Origin: Asterionellopsis glacialis
Taxonomy: Eukaryota > Bacillariophyta > Plagiogrammaphyceae > Rhaphoneidales > Asterionellopsidaceae
Direction: 5' to 3'
DNA length: 22,585 nt
Assembly: GCA_014885115.2 (NCBI GenBank)
Contig: WKLE02005111.1
Coordinates: forward strand, 1-22,585
A program made the translations under genes and the position numbers. Under the pieces are notes generated by a model. It was not told the origin of the DNA and ran no database searches. It saw nothing but the letters and a program-made list of their open reading frames with translations. This document shows positions 8,691 through 17,268 of this stretch, piece by piece; position 1 is the stretch's first letter, and each line of letters starts with the position of its first letter.

Positions 8691-10199
8691 ATGGACCAAA
8701 ATTCGCTTGAGAAACGCAGCAGTGACCTTTCCGATAATTTCGATGATGAAACAACAAATCTTTCAACCCAAACGGAAAGCTCGAAAGGAAATAATGATTT
8801 GGGTGACCTGATTAATGAATTTCGAGAAATCGAAATTTTGGCTAATGAGATTGACAAAGAAGTATCCTCTGATGTGGAACGTCGCCAAGCTGCATTTGAA
8901 AGACGCAGAAGTTCAATGAGTCTTTCTTCATTGTCATCTGAAATTTCTTCTCCGTATGGAAATCGCCTTTCGGTGGCGGAAGCCTCCGAACGAATATCCT
9001 CGTCAGGAGTTACCGGAGAAGGACTTCTTTGGAAGGTTACGATCATTCCTGATAATTGTTACCAAGCTGATGGAAGTCTTCTTCCCGGATTGAGGGAGAA
9101 AGATTTTGATCCCGAGACTAAAGAGATAAAACCTTGCCGTGGAAATTTACTTGTAAAAGTTAGTGATTTTCTTTCGTCTCTTACGAAAATCGAAGGAGAA
9201 AATGGACCTCGCTGGATTTTCCATGGGATTCTTAATGGCTGGCCTGCACTCAATTGCTTGGAATTATTAAGCCTTGAAAAACTTGACCATAAAGTGCGAG
9301 TATCTACCGTTATTGACCGCGTAAGAGCCCTACGCAAGGAGAACAAGGTTCCTCGTAAATTCTATTGGAAAGCAGACAAGGAAGGATGCGAGGGTGTTGA
9401 ACCGTCGTTTCCAAATTATGACAACAAGATGCATATTATTCAGGCAGATATGCGCGGAGCTCCCTGGACTGCCACTGGATGGTCAAAAGACAGTCCAGGA
9501 TTTGCCTTTTGGTATGAAACCCAGCGTCCGGAAGGGCCAAGGATGACATACGGAACAAATATTGTGAAAGCAGTTGGCGATGATGTTTGCACTCATGTGC
9601 ATATGATCTCTCATCGGTACGCCGTCATGAAAGAATCCCCCAAAGACTTGTTAACATACCACACCATAGCCCTTCTCGAATGGGAACATGGACAATATTG
9701 CACTATACTGGAAGGGGCGTATTTGAATGGGTTGGGCGGCTACAAGGGCAAGTGCAATTGGTTTCATGACAAAGATGAACCAGTAACGAGCTTATATCGT
9801 GACATGCCACCGGAGATGGTGGCTCCTTGGTTAGTTGATCATGCCGAGATTAGGTGCTTCGATGTCGGCATCAAGAATCTGGAAGAAATGAAGGCTTATA
9901 TTGCCAACTACGAAGGCAACAACAAGCGCTTCATTGACCCACATTACACTTTCTCTCATCGAGCTAGATTGCACTTTCGGACTAAATCTCAGATTGCGCA
10001 GTACATCGTAAACTATATTTCACGGGATACCAGGTACTCAGAACTCAAACGAAATTGTCAAACATTTGTTGCAGACTTATGCAGCTTCCTCTGCGGTAAA
10101 AAAGGTGTACAGCCATTCTCGCCAATAATTGGAGTCAATCACCACAACAGAACTCACATGTTTTTGTATGATAGCACTATGTTCGAGGATAAAAAGTAA
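8691..10199 (+). CDS. Uncharacterised protein with papain-fold-like NC motif
   Basis: 502 aa, intronless, with an ATG start. Residues 1-110 are polar, rich in Ser, Glu and Asn, with an acidic helical stretch (about 35-75) and an SSMSLSSLSSE tract (about 74-84); this part is probably disordered. Residues 110-500 look folded, with many Trp and aromatic residues. Two motifs stand out. TYHTIALLEWEHG contains H324, and RNCQTFVADL contains N455-C456. A His on a strand followed much later by Asn-Cys-x-x-Phe is the order seen in circularly permuted papain-like enzymes (LRAT, PPPDE, NlpC/P60-related), in which the Cys is the nucleophile. From memory, similar proteins occur in diatoms and oomycetes without an assigned function. 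The family likeness is inferred from motif order only; a peptidase, deubiquitinase-like or acyltransferase role is possible. No signal peptide or membrane segment is seen. Confidence 0.6.
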   Translation: MDQNSLEKRSSDLSDNFDDETTNLSTQTESSKGNNDLGDLINEFREIEILANEIDKEVSSDVERRQAAFERRRSSMSLSSLSSEISSPYGNRLSVAEASERISSSGVTGEGLLWKVTIIPDNCYQADGSLLPGLREKDFDPETKEIKPCRGNLLVKVSDFLSSLTKIEGENGPRWIFHGILNGWPALNCLELLSLEKLDHKVRVSTVIDRVRALRKENKVPRKFYWKADKEGCEGVEPSFPNYDNKMHIIQADMRGAPWTATGWSKDSPGFAFWYETQRPEGPRMTYGTNIVKAVGDDVCTHVHMISHRYAVMKESPKDLLTYHTIALLEWEHGQYCTILEGAYLNGLGGYKGKCNWFHDKDEPVTSLYRDMPPEMVAPWLVDHAEIRCFDVGIKNLEEMKAYIANYEGNNKRFIDPHYTFSHRARLHFRTKSQIAQYIVNYISRDTRYSELKRNCQTFVADLCSFLCGKKGVQPFSPIIGVNHHNRTHMFLYDSTMFEDKK

Positions 10200-10726
10200 A
10201 TGTGCTTTGTATTGTTATGATCGCAAAACCGGTTTCAAAACAAATTTAAGAAGATTTCGAAAGTTTTCTGTTACTTTATTGCTGTCCAAAAGAACATCTA
10301 TGCATTCACGATATTTTTTTTAATTTTCGAACAAATCTGCAAACAAAGGTGGTTCTTTGGGTGCGTGGGGTTTGCACAGCTTTCTTGACATCCAACGATT
10401 TGTTTACTTTGTATGAAAAAATGACGAGAACGAGATTCCTCGGTATCCACTTGTTTGTTGCTTTCTTCTTATGTTAAAAGAATGTAACTTAGATAATATT
10501 TATGTCTAGCTACATAGAAGTTTGCTCTGGCGTATCAACTTACTAGAAAAATAGTAGAAGACATAACTACATGCTGTCAGTTGTTCTCAATCTCACAAAG
10601 CAACTTGATATTTATGTCTAGCTACATAGAAGTTTGCTCTAGAGTGTCAACTTGCTGGAAAAATAGTAGAAGATATAACTTGCAATGCTAACAGTTGTTC
10701 GCAATCTCACATAGCAACTTGTTTGA
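10200..10726. other. Intergenic region between convergent 3' ends
   Basis: This 527-bp spacer lies between the stop codons of the NC-motif gene and the kinase gene. Its left half is plain AT-rich sequence. Its right half is filled by a two-copy tandem duplication (10496-10721) that ends 5 bp from the kinase stop codon, so at least the second copy should lie in the kinase 3' UTR. No gene is seen. Confidence 0.6.
10496..10721. repeat. Tandem direct duplication, about 112 bp per unit
   Basis: Unit 1 is 10496-10607 and unit 2 is 10608-10721. Both begin ATATTTATGTCTAGCTACAT and end AGCAACTTG. They are nearly identical, differing by scattered substitutions and a 2-bp length change around the TGCTGTCAG / TGCTAACAG segment. 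The copies are directly adjacent with no spacer, consistent with one tandem duplication that has since diverged by roughly a tenth of positions by eye. Neither unit has an open frame of note. Confidence 0.9.
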
Positions 10727-12802
10727 TTAAGCCGTCACTTGGAGCCCGCCGACCGACCTTGAACGACTGTGTGGATTTGGTGATGACGCTGTTGATTCAG
10801 TGTCCTTTGAATTGACCTCTTCATCTGCGAAAAACTCTCTCTTTCCTCCCTTTGTCACACTGGACGGTGGACTAGAACTGAGACGTTTGTGACCTTTTAT
10901 ACCAGCAGATTTGGGAGTTTGTGGTTGTTTTCCGATACTTTCAACAACTCCTGGCATGAAGGAGCAACCAGCAGATTGCATTATTACATCCCGAGACTGT
11001 TTCTCTGCTGAGTTTCGTTCTGCGGCTTTTTCCATTAAAGAACTCACATTAAGTGGCATAGAGTTGCGCAGTGTCGCCTCTGCGATTAGTTTTTCTTGAG
11101 CCATTTCGTGTGCTGCACGCAATGCGGCGAGCTTTGTTTCGAATGTACGGCTTAGTTTTTGAAGTTCGTCTTGAAATAGCTTGTCGTGCGCAAGAGCTGG
11201 GTCAATCTCAAGAGGTTTTGGTGGCAAATATTTTTCATTATCTGGATAGAAATGGAGCTTTCCGCCTGTCATTGCTGGCGGTATTGTATGAGAAACTGCC
11301 TCCCTTCCATAACCATTCGATTCTCCATTGAGTTGTGGTTGCTGCAAGCCAGCATGCATTGGAGGATGACTTGCCGCCGCAGATGCTCCATCATGACGAT
11401 CCCCACGCGAAGAACTCCCTGCTGCAACAGTTCTATAATCACCTACATCCAAATCCTGTCCCGCGAGTGGAGATATGAAAGCTTCGCTGCTCCCATTGCG
11501 AGATTCAGGATCAGAAGCATCCCGGATCTGATGCACGTTCGAGCTTTGTAAAGCCGCCTCCCGGTCTTGGCCAGAAGGATCCGATCCACTGTAACCATCC
11601 GAGGCGGGAGTTTCTTGCACGTTATCTTGTCCTCGCAATTTCATCACGTCATCAAGTTTGCGTCTCATTCTTGTCATAAATCTTTGCAATGGTTCTAATC
11701 CGGGAGCTCTTTTAGATGAGTCCATCATTGTAGCGTATTTTAATCGAGAGTCACCCTTTCTTCCAGAGCGTGCAGTAGGTGACAGATTCCCGGATGCATG
11801 GAGAGCTCGAAGTGCAATAACTTCTTGCTTCACAAACGGGTGACTGCTCAGTAAGGCACTATCGTGTCTTTGAGAGGCATCCTTTTGACAGCAACATCGA
11901 ACGAAATCAAGCATTTCTGGTGACCAATTATCGGGGTCTGCCAAGGTGGGTGCGGGCTTGGTAGGAATAACAAAAATAGCCCGCAACGGGTTGAGATTTG
12001 CATGGGGTGGTGCACCTTCGGCCATTTCAATTGTAGTAATCCCTAGCGACCAGACATCAGCTCGACCATCATAGTTTGATTCTCGAATGACCTCGGGCGC
12101 CATCCAGAATGGACTACCCACCACTGTTTTTCTTTTATTTAATGTGTTTGTTAATTCAGCAGCCACCCCAAAATCAGCCAACTTTACATGACCATCGTTT
12201 GTTAGAAGAACGTTTCCGCATTTAATATCTCTATGACAAACATTCGCAACACCATGCAAGTATTCAAGACCCAAGACAATGCTAGCACATGCTGCTCTAA
12301 TACAATCCTCAGGCATGGTGAAACCACCCCCTCCAGCTTCGATCAGATCTGACATACTACCTCCTTCACAGTATTCCATAACGATCCACATTTCGCTTGG
12401 ATCTAGACGTTTCACTGCTGGTTTGATAAAACATTCAAAGTAGCCAACGACAAAAGGCGAGTCACATCTAGAAAGGATATCAATTTCAGATTTGATCTTA
12501 TCCGAGTCATCTCCCTGTAAACTGGGTGCATTGGGAATAATTTTCACTGCAACAACAGCTCCAGTTGCCCGATGTCGTGCTCTGTATACTGCACCAAAGG
12601 AACCCTCACCCAAGAGTGAAAATATTTCAAGTTCAGAGGAGCGATCTGACATAGCCTGTTTTGTAAAGTTCATTTTTGGAGAATGAAAGCAACCACGATA
12701 AGGAGGTGTGAGAAGATTTTCTTCGTCGTTATCATCATTTTGTCTATAAACGGAATGCGCAATGTAGGGGGAAACTGAAAGACGACTGTGTCGAAAGTGC
12801 AT
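10727..12802 (-). CDS. STE20-family Ser/Thr kinase, MST/GCK-like
   Basis: 691 aa from the ATG at 12800-12802; the codon before it is GTG and is unlikely to be used. A short N-terminal leader precedes a complete kinase domain (about 60-325): Gly loop GEGSFG (65-70), catalytic K87 in AVK, αC E106, HRD with D192, K194 and N197, DFG (210-212), and an activation segment with TVVGSPFWMAPEV (APE 235-237). The CHRDIKCGNVLL and GSPFWMAPE motifs place it in the STE20 group, closest to GCK/MST (Hippo-type) kinases. The middle (about 330-510) is Ser/Gly/Asp-rich and probably disordered. Residues 530-579 form a charged amphipathic helix starting EIDPALAHDK, in the place where MST kinases carry the dimerising SARAH helix. 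All catalytic residues are present, so it should be active. A Hippo-like or cell-cycle signalling role is inference. Confidence 0.88.
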   Translation of the reverse strand: MHFRHSRLSVSPYIAHSVYRQNDDNDEENLLTPPYRGCFHSPKMNFTKQAMSDRSSELEIFSLLGEGSFGAVYRARHRATGAVVAVKIIPNAPSLQGDDSDKIKSEIDILSRCDSPFVVGYFECFIKPAVKRLDPSEMWIVMEYCEGGSMSDLIEAGGGGFTMPEDCIRAACASIVLGLEYLHGVANVCHRDIKCGNVLLTNDGHVKLADFGVAAELTNTLNKRKTVVGSPFWMAPEVIRESNYDGRADVWSLGITTIEMAEGAPPHANLNPLRAIFVIPTKPAPTLADPDNWSPEMLDFVRCCCQKDASQRHDSALLSSHPFVKQEVIALRALHASGNLSPTARSGRKGDSRLKYATMMDSSKRAPGLEPLQRFMTRMRRKLDDVMKLRGQDNVQETPASDGYSGSDPSGQDREAALQSSNVHQIRDASDPESRNGSSEAFISPLAGQDLDVGDYRTVAAGSSSRGDRHDGASAAASHPPMHAGLQQPQLNGESNGYGREAVSHTIPPAMTGGKLHFYPDNEKYLPPKPLEIDPALAHDKLFQDELQKLSRTFETKLAALRAAHEMAQEKLIAEATLRNSMPLNVSSLMEKAAERNSAEKQSRDVIMQSAGCSFMPGVVESIGKQPQTPKSAGIKGHKRLSSSPPSSVTKGGKREFFADEEVNSKDTESTASSPNPHSRSRSVGGLQVTA

Positions 12803-14245
12803 CACGAGTGACGGTCAGGTTTTCCTTTTTATACGGTCTTCTGCACCGTGAAAAGCACTCTAGAAAGAAATGAAACAAAGGAAAAAACAACAAACTCCAC
12901 AAAAACTTTTTGTTCGTTCCTTTTTGTTCTTGGTAAACTTCACATCCAGGACTGGTGTGTCATTAAAATTTCTGCATCGATGGAACAAGTTTAAACAGGA
13001 GTCAAAACAAGAAAATAACACAAATAATCTTACAAATTAGCGTCAACAGTCAATCAGCAAAAGTGCCAATGTCATTTCGACAGGTTGAAGAATTTTTCCG
13101 TAATGCTTAAGCGGCAGAAAATTCAAATCAGTCCAGGGAAATATCTGAAGATTCCTTCCTACAGATTTTCACGCGAATACACCAAATACAAAAGACGTGT
13201 CATGTGGAATCCGGAATATCCAAAATTTATTTTTCTGTACAAGAAAAAACCGAGAAACAAAACACTCACACACACACGCTCTCTCTCAACAAAAGAAAGA
13301 GAGAGATGCTCATGAAAAAAAAATGATTCGTGTAAACCTTTTTCAGCCAACAGTGTTCTGAATCTTTCTTTCAATCGTTTCAACTTACCGACGGCATGGT
13401 GATGAAAGAAACAAGGAGAAGATTTGCCCTTTTCTGTACCTTCCTGTCACGATAATCTATTTTTACTGCGTGTGAGATCGTGAAGTTGCAGCGCAATGTA
13501 TCGTGTAGGTTCTCTCGATGTTGCACCCCCGTACAAAAACGTACACACTTGGAGGAGTCGCCGTTTCTATCTTTGAACGAGCGAGATGTGGCCCAACGCA
13601 GTCAGTCCCAGTCAGTTCTGCTCTAGGTCCTATTAAAAAAAAATACATTATCATGTACTTCAATCAGCGAGAAAATGACTCACCTCATTGGTCAGGTCCC
13701 CGTCCAACTTTCGTGAAGAGCTGGAATACTTAAATATAAGTGTCTTTTTTACGTGTTGAATCTTTCAATAGGTTGCAAATGACATAGCAGATGAACCAAT
13801 CATGAATCATGATGAGACCAACTAACGGTACGATTTTCATATGTCCCGAAAATACTTAGATTCGTTGATTGAGCAAAACGGATACAGAAATATCACAGAC
13901 TGTCCAAATAAGATAATAATGTAACCGTAAAATGTACTATTTACATTGGCACATACGTAAGATTGATTTTTGAAAACCAACACACATGTTTTCTAGTTTT
14001 TTGCTTTGAGCTCTCGAATGTCCTACGTACATTACTTTAGATCGTAATGACATTACGGGTAAAGTGATATGTATGTCCGTCGTCCATCTTGAATCTTGCA
14101 TCGGGAAAGGACACCTTGTCTGTCGTCTGGACCAAAAGAATTCTCATTTCCCATTTTAGATATCTATTTTTTAGTAGAGAAGGAACATCTGGCAGGCACA
14201 GTTGTCTGTTTCCTTCCACATCGAAACCACATCACATGACGGACG
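12803..14245. other. Large gap without genes between divergent genes
   Basis: 1443 bp between the kinase (minus) and the prenyltransferase (plus), holding both promoters. No protein with family features was found; short frames lack ATG starts or are low complexity. A CA-rich and CT/GA-rich tract is at 13262-13309. A CATTGG (inverted CCAAT) is near 13686 and ACCAATCATG near 13796, either of which could be a CCAAT box. A near-palindromic ACTTAAATATAAGT lies around 13728-13741. No tRNA or known snRNA signature was recognised. An undetected non-coding transcript cannot be excluded. Confidence 0.45.
13262..13309. repeat. CA- and CT/GA-rich simple-sequence tract
   Basis: A short (CA)n run is followed by CTCTCTCTC and, after about ten bases, GAGAGAGA. 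The CT and GA runs are complementary, so the tract can form a small hairpin. It is simple-sequence DNA in the promoter-side gap and no function is visible. Confidence 0.6.
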
Positions 14246-15529
14246 ATGACTATTAGAACGAGTGCACCAACAAGTCAAAGAATTATTAGTCCAGTAGCAA
14301 AGCAAAACCCTATATGGCAAGACCTTTTGATTGTTTCAAGGCCTGGATGGTGGCTTGTATCATTATGGTTATACCTTGCTCCAACGGCCCCCTATTCCGC
14401 CAGCAATGAACAAAACAATGAATTCTCCGAAATTTCTTCTTCTTCGCGAACACAAAATTCATGGTTGTTTTGGTTTGGATTATTTTACGTATGTTTTCCT
14501 CTTAATCTATTGACATATGGGTTGAATGATTTTGCAGATGTTGACATTGATAAACATAATCCACGAAAGAAAGAAAATTGGATTTTTGGATCTCATGGGT
14601 TATCCAAAGCAAGATTATGTCAAATTATACAAATTGCAGTAGTCCTCACAATAATACCATTGCTTGCTTTGAGCATATACCAAGCAAAGCTTTCATGGAC
14701 GTCCATAACGGGAGGAGAAAGAATTAACACAACAGTATCATTACCGTTATTGCTCATATTCCTATTGATATACTTGACTTGGTATGTCCTAGGTTTGATG
14801 GTTAATATATCATATAATTTTCCTGTATTTGGTCATATGTCGAAGAATGGACCATTTGAGACCTTGGTTGTATATGCAGGTTATTGTATAGTAACATCCT
14901 TTAGTTATTGGGTAAATACACCATCCTTTCAACAGGGACCCCAAAGTGGTGAACCAATCCTGCATTGGTTACTGGGAATAACACCAAGAGGAACAAATGA
15001 TATGTCAATTATGGGTGGTTCCACTTCCACAACAACTTTGCGACTCTTTGGTTGCAACAATTTGTATTGGATACATTTAGGATTTCTAGTGTTACGTACA
15101 CAGTTATGGATGGAATATATGGATTATGAATCAGATGCCAAATGTAATCGTGGTACAACATTAGTACGGTTGACATCAACGAAACGTGCAGCTCGATGGA
15201 TCGTGGCGAGTGTTTTGTGGGCAGAGGTAGTATGGACATTTGTGATATGGCTTTCGGAACCTGACTGGAATATTGTGATGGCATTTTCATGTATGGGTGC
15301 TGTTCTATTTGAATGCTTAGAACGACATGACAATGGAACATCCACAAAAGCAGGATCGAAATGCGAACTATCAACAGCGCACTTCGGGGGAGGAACGGCA
15401 AAGAAAACACAGCTACCGCAACCGACGAAATTCTCTATTTCATCGCTGACCCTGTTGATTGCTGGACAAAACTTGGGAGGATTAGCACTCCTATACGATG
15501 TTTGGAACAAAGGAATTTTTGTTCGTTAG
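14246..15529 (+). CDS. UbiA-superfamily membrane prenyltransferase
   Basis: 427 aa, very hydrophobic, with about seven to nine membrane helices. After a short leader it has SRPGWW (31-36), matching the S/T-R-P-aromatic start of UbiA domains. Helix 2 is followed by the first Asp-rich motif NDFADVDID (94-102; N94, D95, D98, D102), and later comes the second, DYESD (293-297), then RGTT. In UbiA enzymes these two motifs hold the Mg2+ and prenyl diphosphate while a polyprenyl chain is moved to an acceptor such as an aromatic ring, a chlorophyllide or a carotenoid. The second motif followed by R-x-T-T resembles lycopene-elongase or archaeal-type UbiA proteins more than chlorophyll synthase. The acceptor cannot be told. 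A polar insert (about 350-390) precedes the last helix. No clear plastid-targeting ASAFAP motif is seen. It converges with the EEP gene, with 118 bp between stops. Confidence 0.82.
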   Translation: MTIRTSAPTSQRIISPVAKQNPIWQDLLIVSRPGWWLVSLWLYLAPTAPYSASNEQNNEFSEISSSSRTQNSWLFWFGLFYVCFPLNLLTYGLNDFADVDIDKHNPRKKENWIFGSHGLSKARLCQIIQIAVVLTIIPLLALSIYQAKLSWTSITGGERINTTVSLPLLLIFLLIYLTWYVLGLMVNISYNFPVFGHMSKNGPFETLVVYAGYCIVTSFSYWVNTPSFQQGPQSGEPILHWLLGITPRGTNDMSIMGGSTSTTTLRLFGCNNLYWIHLGFLVLRTQLWMEYMDYESDAKCNRGTTLVRLTSTKRAARWIVASVLWAEVVWTFVIWLSEPDWNIVMAFSCMGAVLFECLERHDNGTSTKAGSKCELSTAHFGGGTAKKTQLPQPTKFSISSLTLLIAGQNLGGLALLYDVWNKGIFVR

Positions 15530-15647
15530 AAATTTATTTTAGACCGAAACGATACATAAGGATATTGTACTTTGTCTTTTGTTTCAATAATAGTATTGTA
15601 AGTTTGATGGGCACGGGCAGAGTGCTACTGTTACATTGCATCTGTCT

Positions 15648-16832
15648 TTATCTGTTTCTTTGTAAACTAAAAATGGCACAAAGTGGTAAATGATCACTTG
15701 CGAGTATATCAGCTCCATGACCTTTGCCAAGTACAAATACATGTTGTACTTGTATAGAATTACAAACATTATTTGATGTTGAATGAATTATTCTGTCACG
15801 ATCATTATATTCTTCATCATTATCGTCTTCGTCCTCCCAATCTTGGTGATGTGTTATTGTTGTTGCTGTTGACTTACTACTACTTGATTTGACAAATATA
15901 TAATCCAATCGGAAAAAAGATGGTAAAAATCGACAACACAAGAATGGCAAACCACCAGCTGGAAATGTGTACCCTCTCCTATTTCGTTGAACATTGTTGT
16001 TGTTGTTGTTGAAGTCCCATGCATCCATCAGATTAGCTGATTTTATGGTTTGTATACTTTTAAACCATGGAAGTGAGTTAAAATCACCACAAAGAATTGT
16101 ACCTACAATACTGTCATTATCATTATTGCCATTGTCATCCACAATTTGAATGTTTTCTAAATGTGCTATAAAATTTAAAAGCTCTTTAGATTGTTCAAAT
16201 TGTTCTGCACCAGTAGGATGAACACCTAAATGTGTTGTTACAATCCAAACTTTCATGGATGAAGGAGTGGTGGTGCTGGCGGCAGTGGTCATATCGGAAG
16301 AAGCTGGTACTTCAACTAAACATGCAAGTATATTCCGTGTGGTCTTTTGTTTATATCGTTTGTACGAATGTTCCTGTGTTTGTATAATTTTATGTTTAGA
16401 TAAAATAGCATTCCCAAAAAGACCACCACCATTTGGGCAATCATGTTGTTCTTTAGGTGGCAGTATAGAGGAGCAGAGCAATGGCGACTTGCTTCTTTGT
16501 ACGACACGACTTTTCACAGCAGATGCAAAGACGCAATATTCCATATTCAAATAGGAAGCTATTTCATTTGGTTGATGCGACGAATGATGGGTCGACCATA
16601 AACGTGTTCTGATTTCCCTACCACCATGATTTGAATTGTTAGCTTCAACTTCTTGTAAACAAATTATATCAGGATTTTGACTCCCTAATGTTTCAGCTAT
16701 CCGCTGTACAGAATATATTGAATCACTACCCACACATGAATGAACATTATAGGTCATAACTTTTAATGCTTGAGGTTGTGGTTGTTCCATCATCTCTTGG
16801 TTGATCTCTACACACTTTGAAGTTGTCGCCAT
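15648..16832 (-). CDS. Endonuclease/exonuclease/phosphatase (EEP) family enzyme
   Basis: 394 aa from the ATG at 16830-16832; an upstream in-frame TTG is rejected as start. All EEP (DNase I / exonuclease III fold) signature motifs appear in order: TYNVH (N29), LQEVE (E61), THLGVH (H201), GDFNS (D250, N252), RLDYIF (D310) and SDHLPL (D380, H381). These residues bind the metal and cleave phosphodiester or phosphate bonds in DNA, RNA, inositol phosphates or sphingomyelin. The compact form resembles bacterial-type EEP proteins and carries none of the extra domains that would fix the substrate. Low-complexity inserts interrupt it: an Asn run (275-280) encoded by a GTT/AAC repeat and an acidic stretch (331-346). 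No signal peptide is evident. It is divergent from the CXXC-PHD gene. Confidence 0.85.
   Translation of the reverse strand: MATTSKCVEINQEMMEQPQPQALKVMTYNVHSCVGSDSIYSVQRIAETLGSQNPDIICLQEVEANNSNHGGREIRTRLWSTHHSSHQPNEIASYLNMEYCVFASAVKSRVVQRSKSPLLCSSILPPKEQHDCPNGGGLFGNAILSKHKIIQTQEHSYKRYKQKTTRNILACLVEVPASSDMTTAASTTTPSSMKVWIVTTHLGVHPTGAEQFEQSKELLNFIAHLENIQIVDDNGNNDNDSIVGTILCGDFNSLPWFKSIQTIKSANLMDAWDFNNNNNNVQRNRRGYTFPAGGLPFLCCRFLPSFFRLDYIFVKSSSSKSTATTITHHQDWEDEDDNDEEYNDRDRIIHSTSNNVCNSIQVQHVFVLGKGHGADILASDHLPLCAIFSLQRNR
15994..16011 (-). repeat. Trinucleotide repeat encoding poly-Asn
   Basis: A TTG/GTT repeat on the plus strand encodes the Asn run of the EEP protein, between the GDFN motif and the RLDY motif. 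It is in a loop position and should tolerate length change. Confidence 0.8.
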
Positions 16833-17268
16833 GATTATGATGGCATCAACAATAATCAAACAGCTGTCGCTCTGACGCTGGACACATCACCAAGAACATC
16901 CAAAAACTTGTTAGCGATGCGTTTTGTGTCGGAAGGAGAAAACATTAACTCCATCTCTAAGATGTGTGTAATTTTCTGCCTCCGCCGAGGTAGATTCTCT
17001 CCTCTGGAAGTTGATCATCAGATCGGTAGCACTACGCTAGATCTCGCTAGGGGGAGGTATAGAATATTATTATTATTATATGATATAATATGTCTTGTCA
17101 AACAACTAGGTCAATTGGGACTAACTGCAGTAGCGTAAGTATGTAGTTCTACCTGTTTCCTCTCCTTGGTTACAAGAGGTAAAAGGCTAGAGAAGCCGAC
17201 CATTGACAATCTCTCCATTATTCATCACATCCACATCTCATATCCTTTCCCAATAATCGATCACGAGC
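16833..17268. other. Divergent promoter region
   Basis: 436 bp between the EEP gene (minus) and the CXXC-PHD gene (plus). No credible gene is present. A short ATT/TTA-rich run (about 17066-17092, ATTATTATTATATGATATAATAT) is the most AT-rich part and could be core promoter sequence for either side. No other element is recognisable. Confidence 0.45.

Noticed and set aside
12800..12805. GTG codon upstream as start of the kinase
   Set aside because: Nuclear genes start at ATG; the next codon (12800-12802) is ATG, so the protein is 691 aa.
13085..13383. Overlapping small frames on both strands around the CA/CT tract
   Set aside because: Composition is driven by simple repeats and there are no family features.
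14037..14219. A 60-aa minus-strand frame with DARFKMDDGHTYHF
   Set aside because: It looks protein-like but starts at GTG, has an upstream in-frame stop close by and no recognisable family; at most a relic.
16830..16859. TTG at 16857-16859 as start of the EEP gene
   Set aside because: Not an ATG; the first in-frame ATG is at 16830-16832 and all family motifs lie after it.
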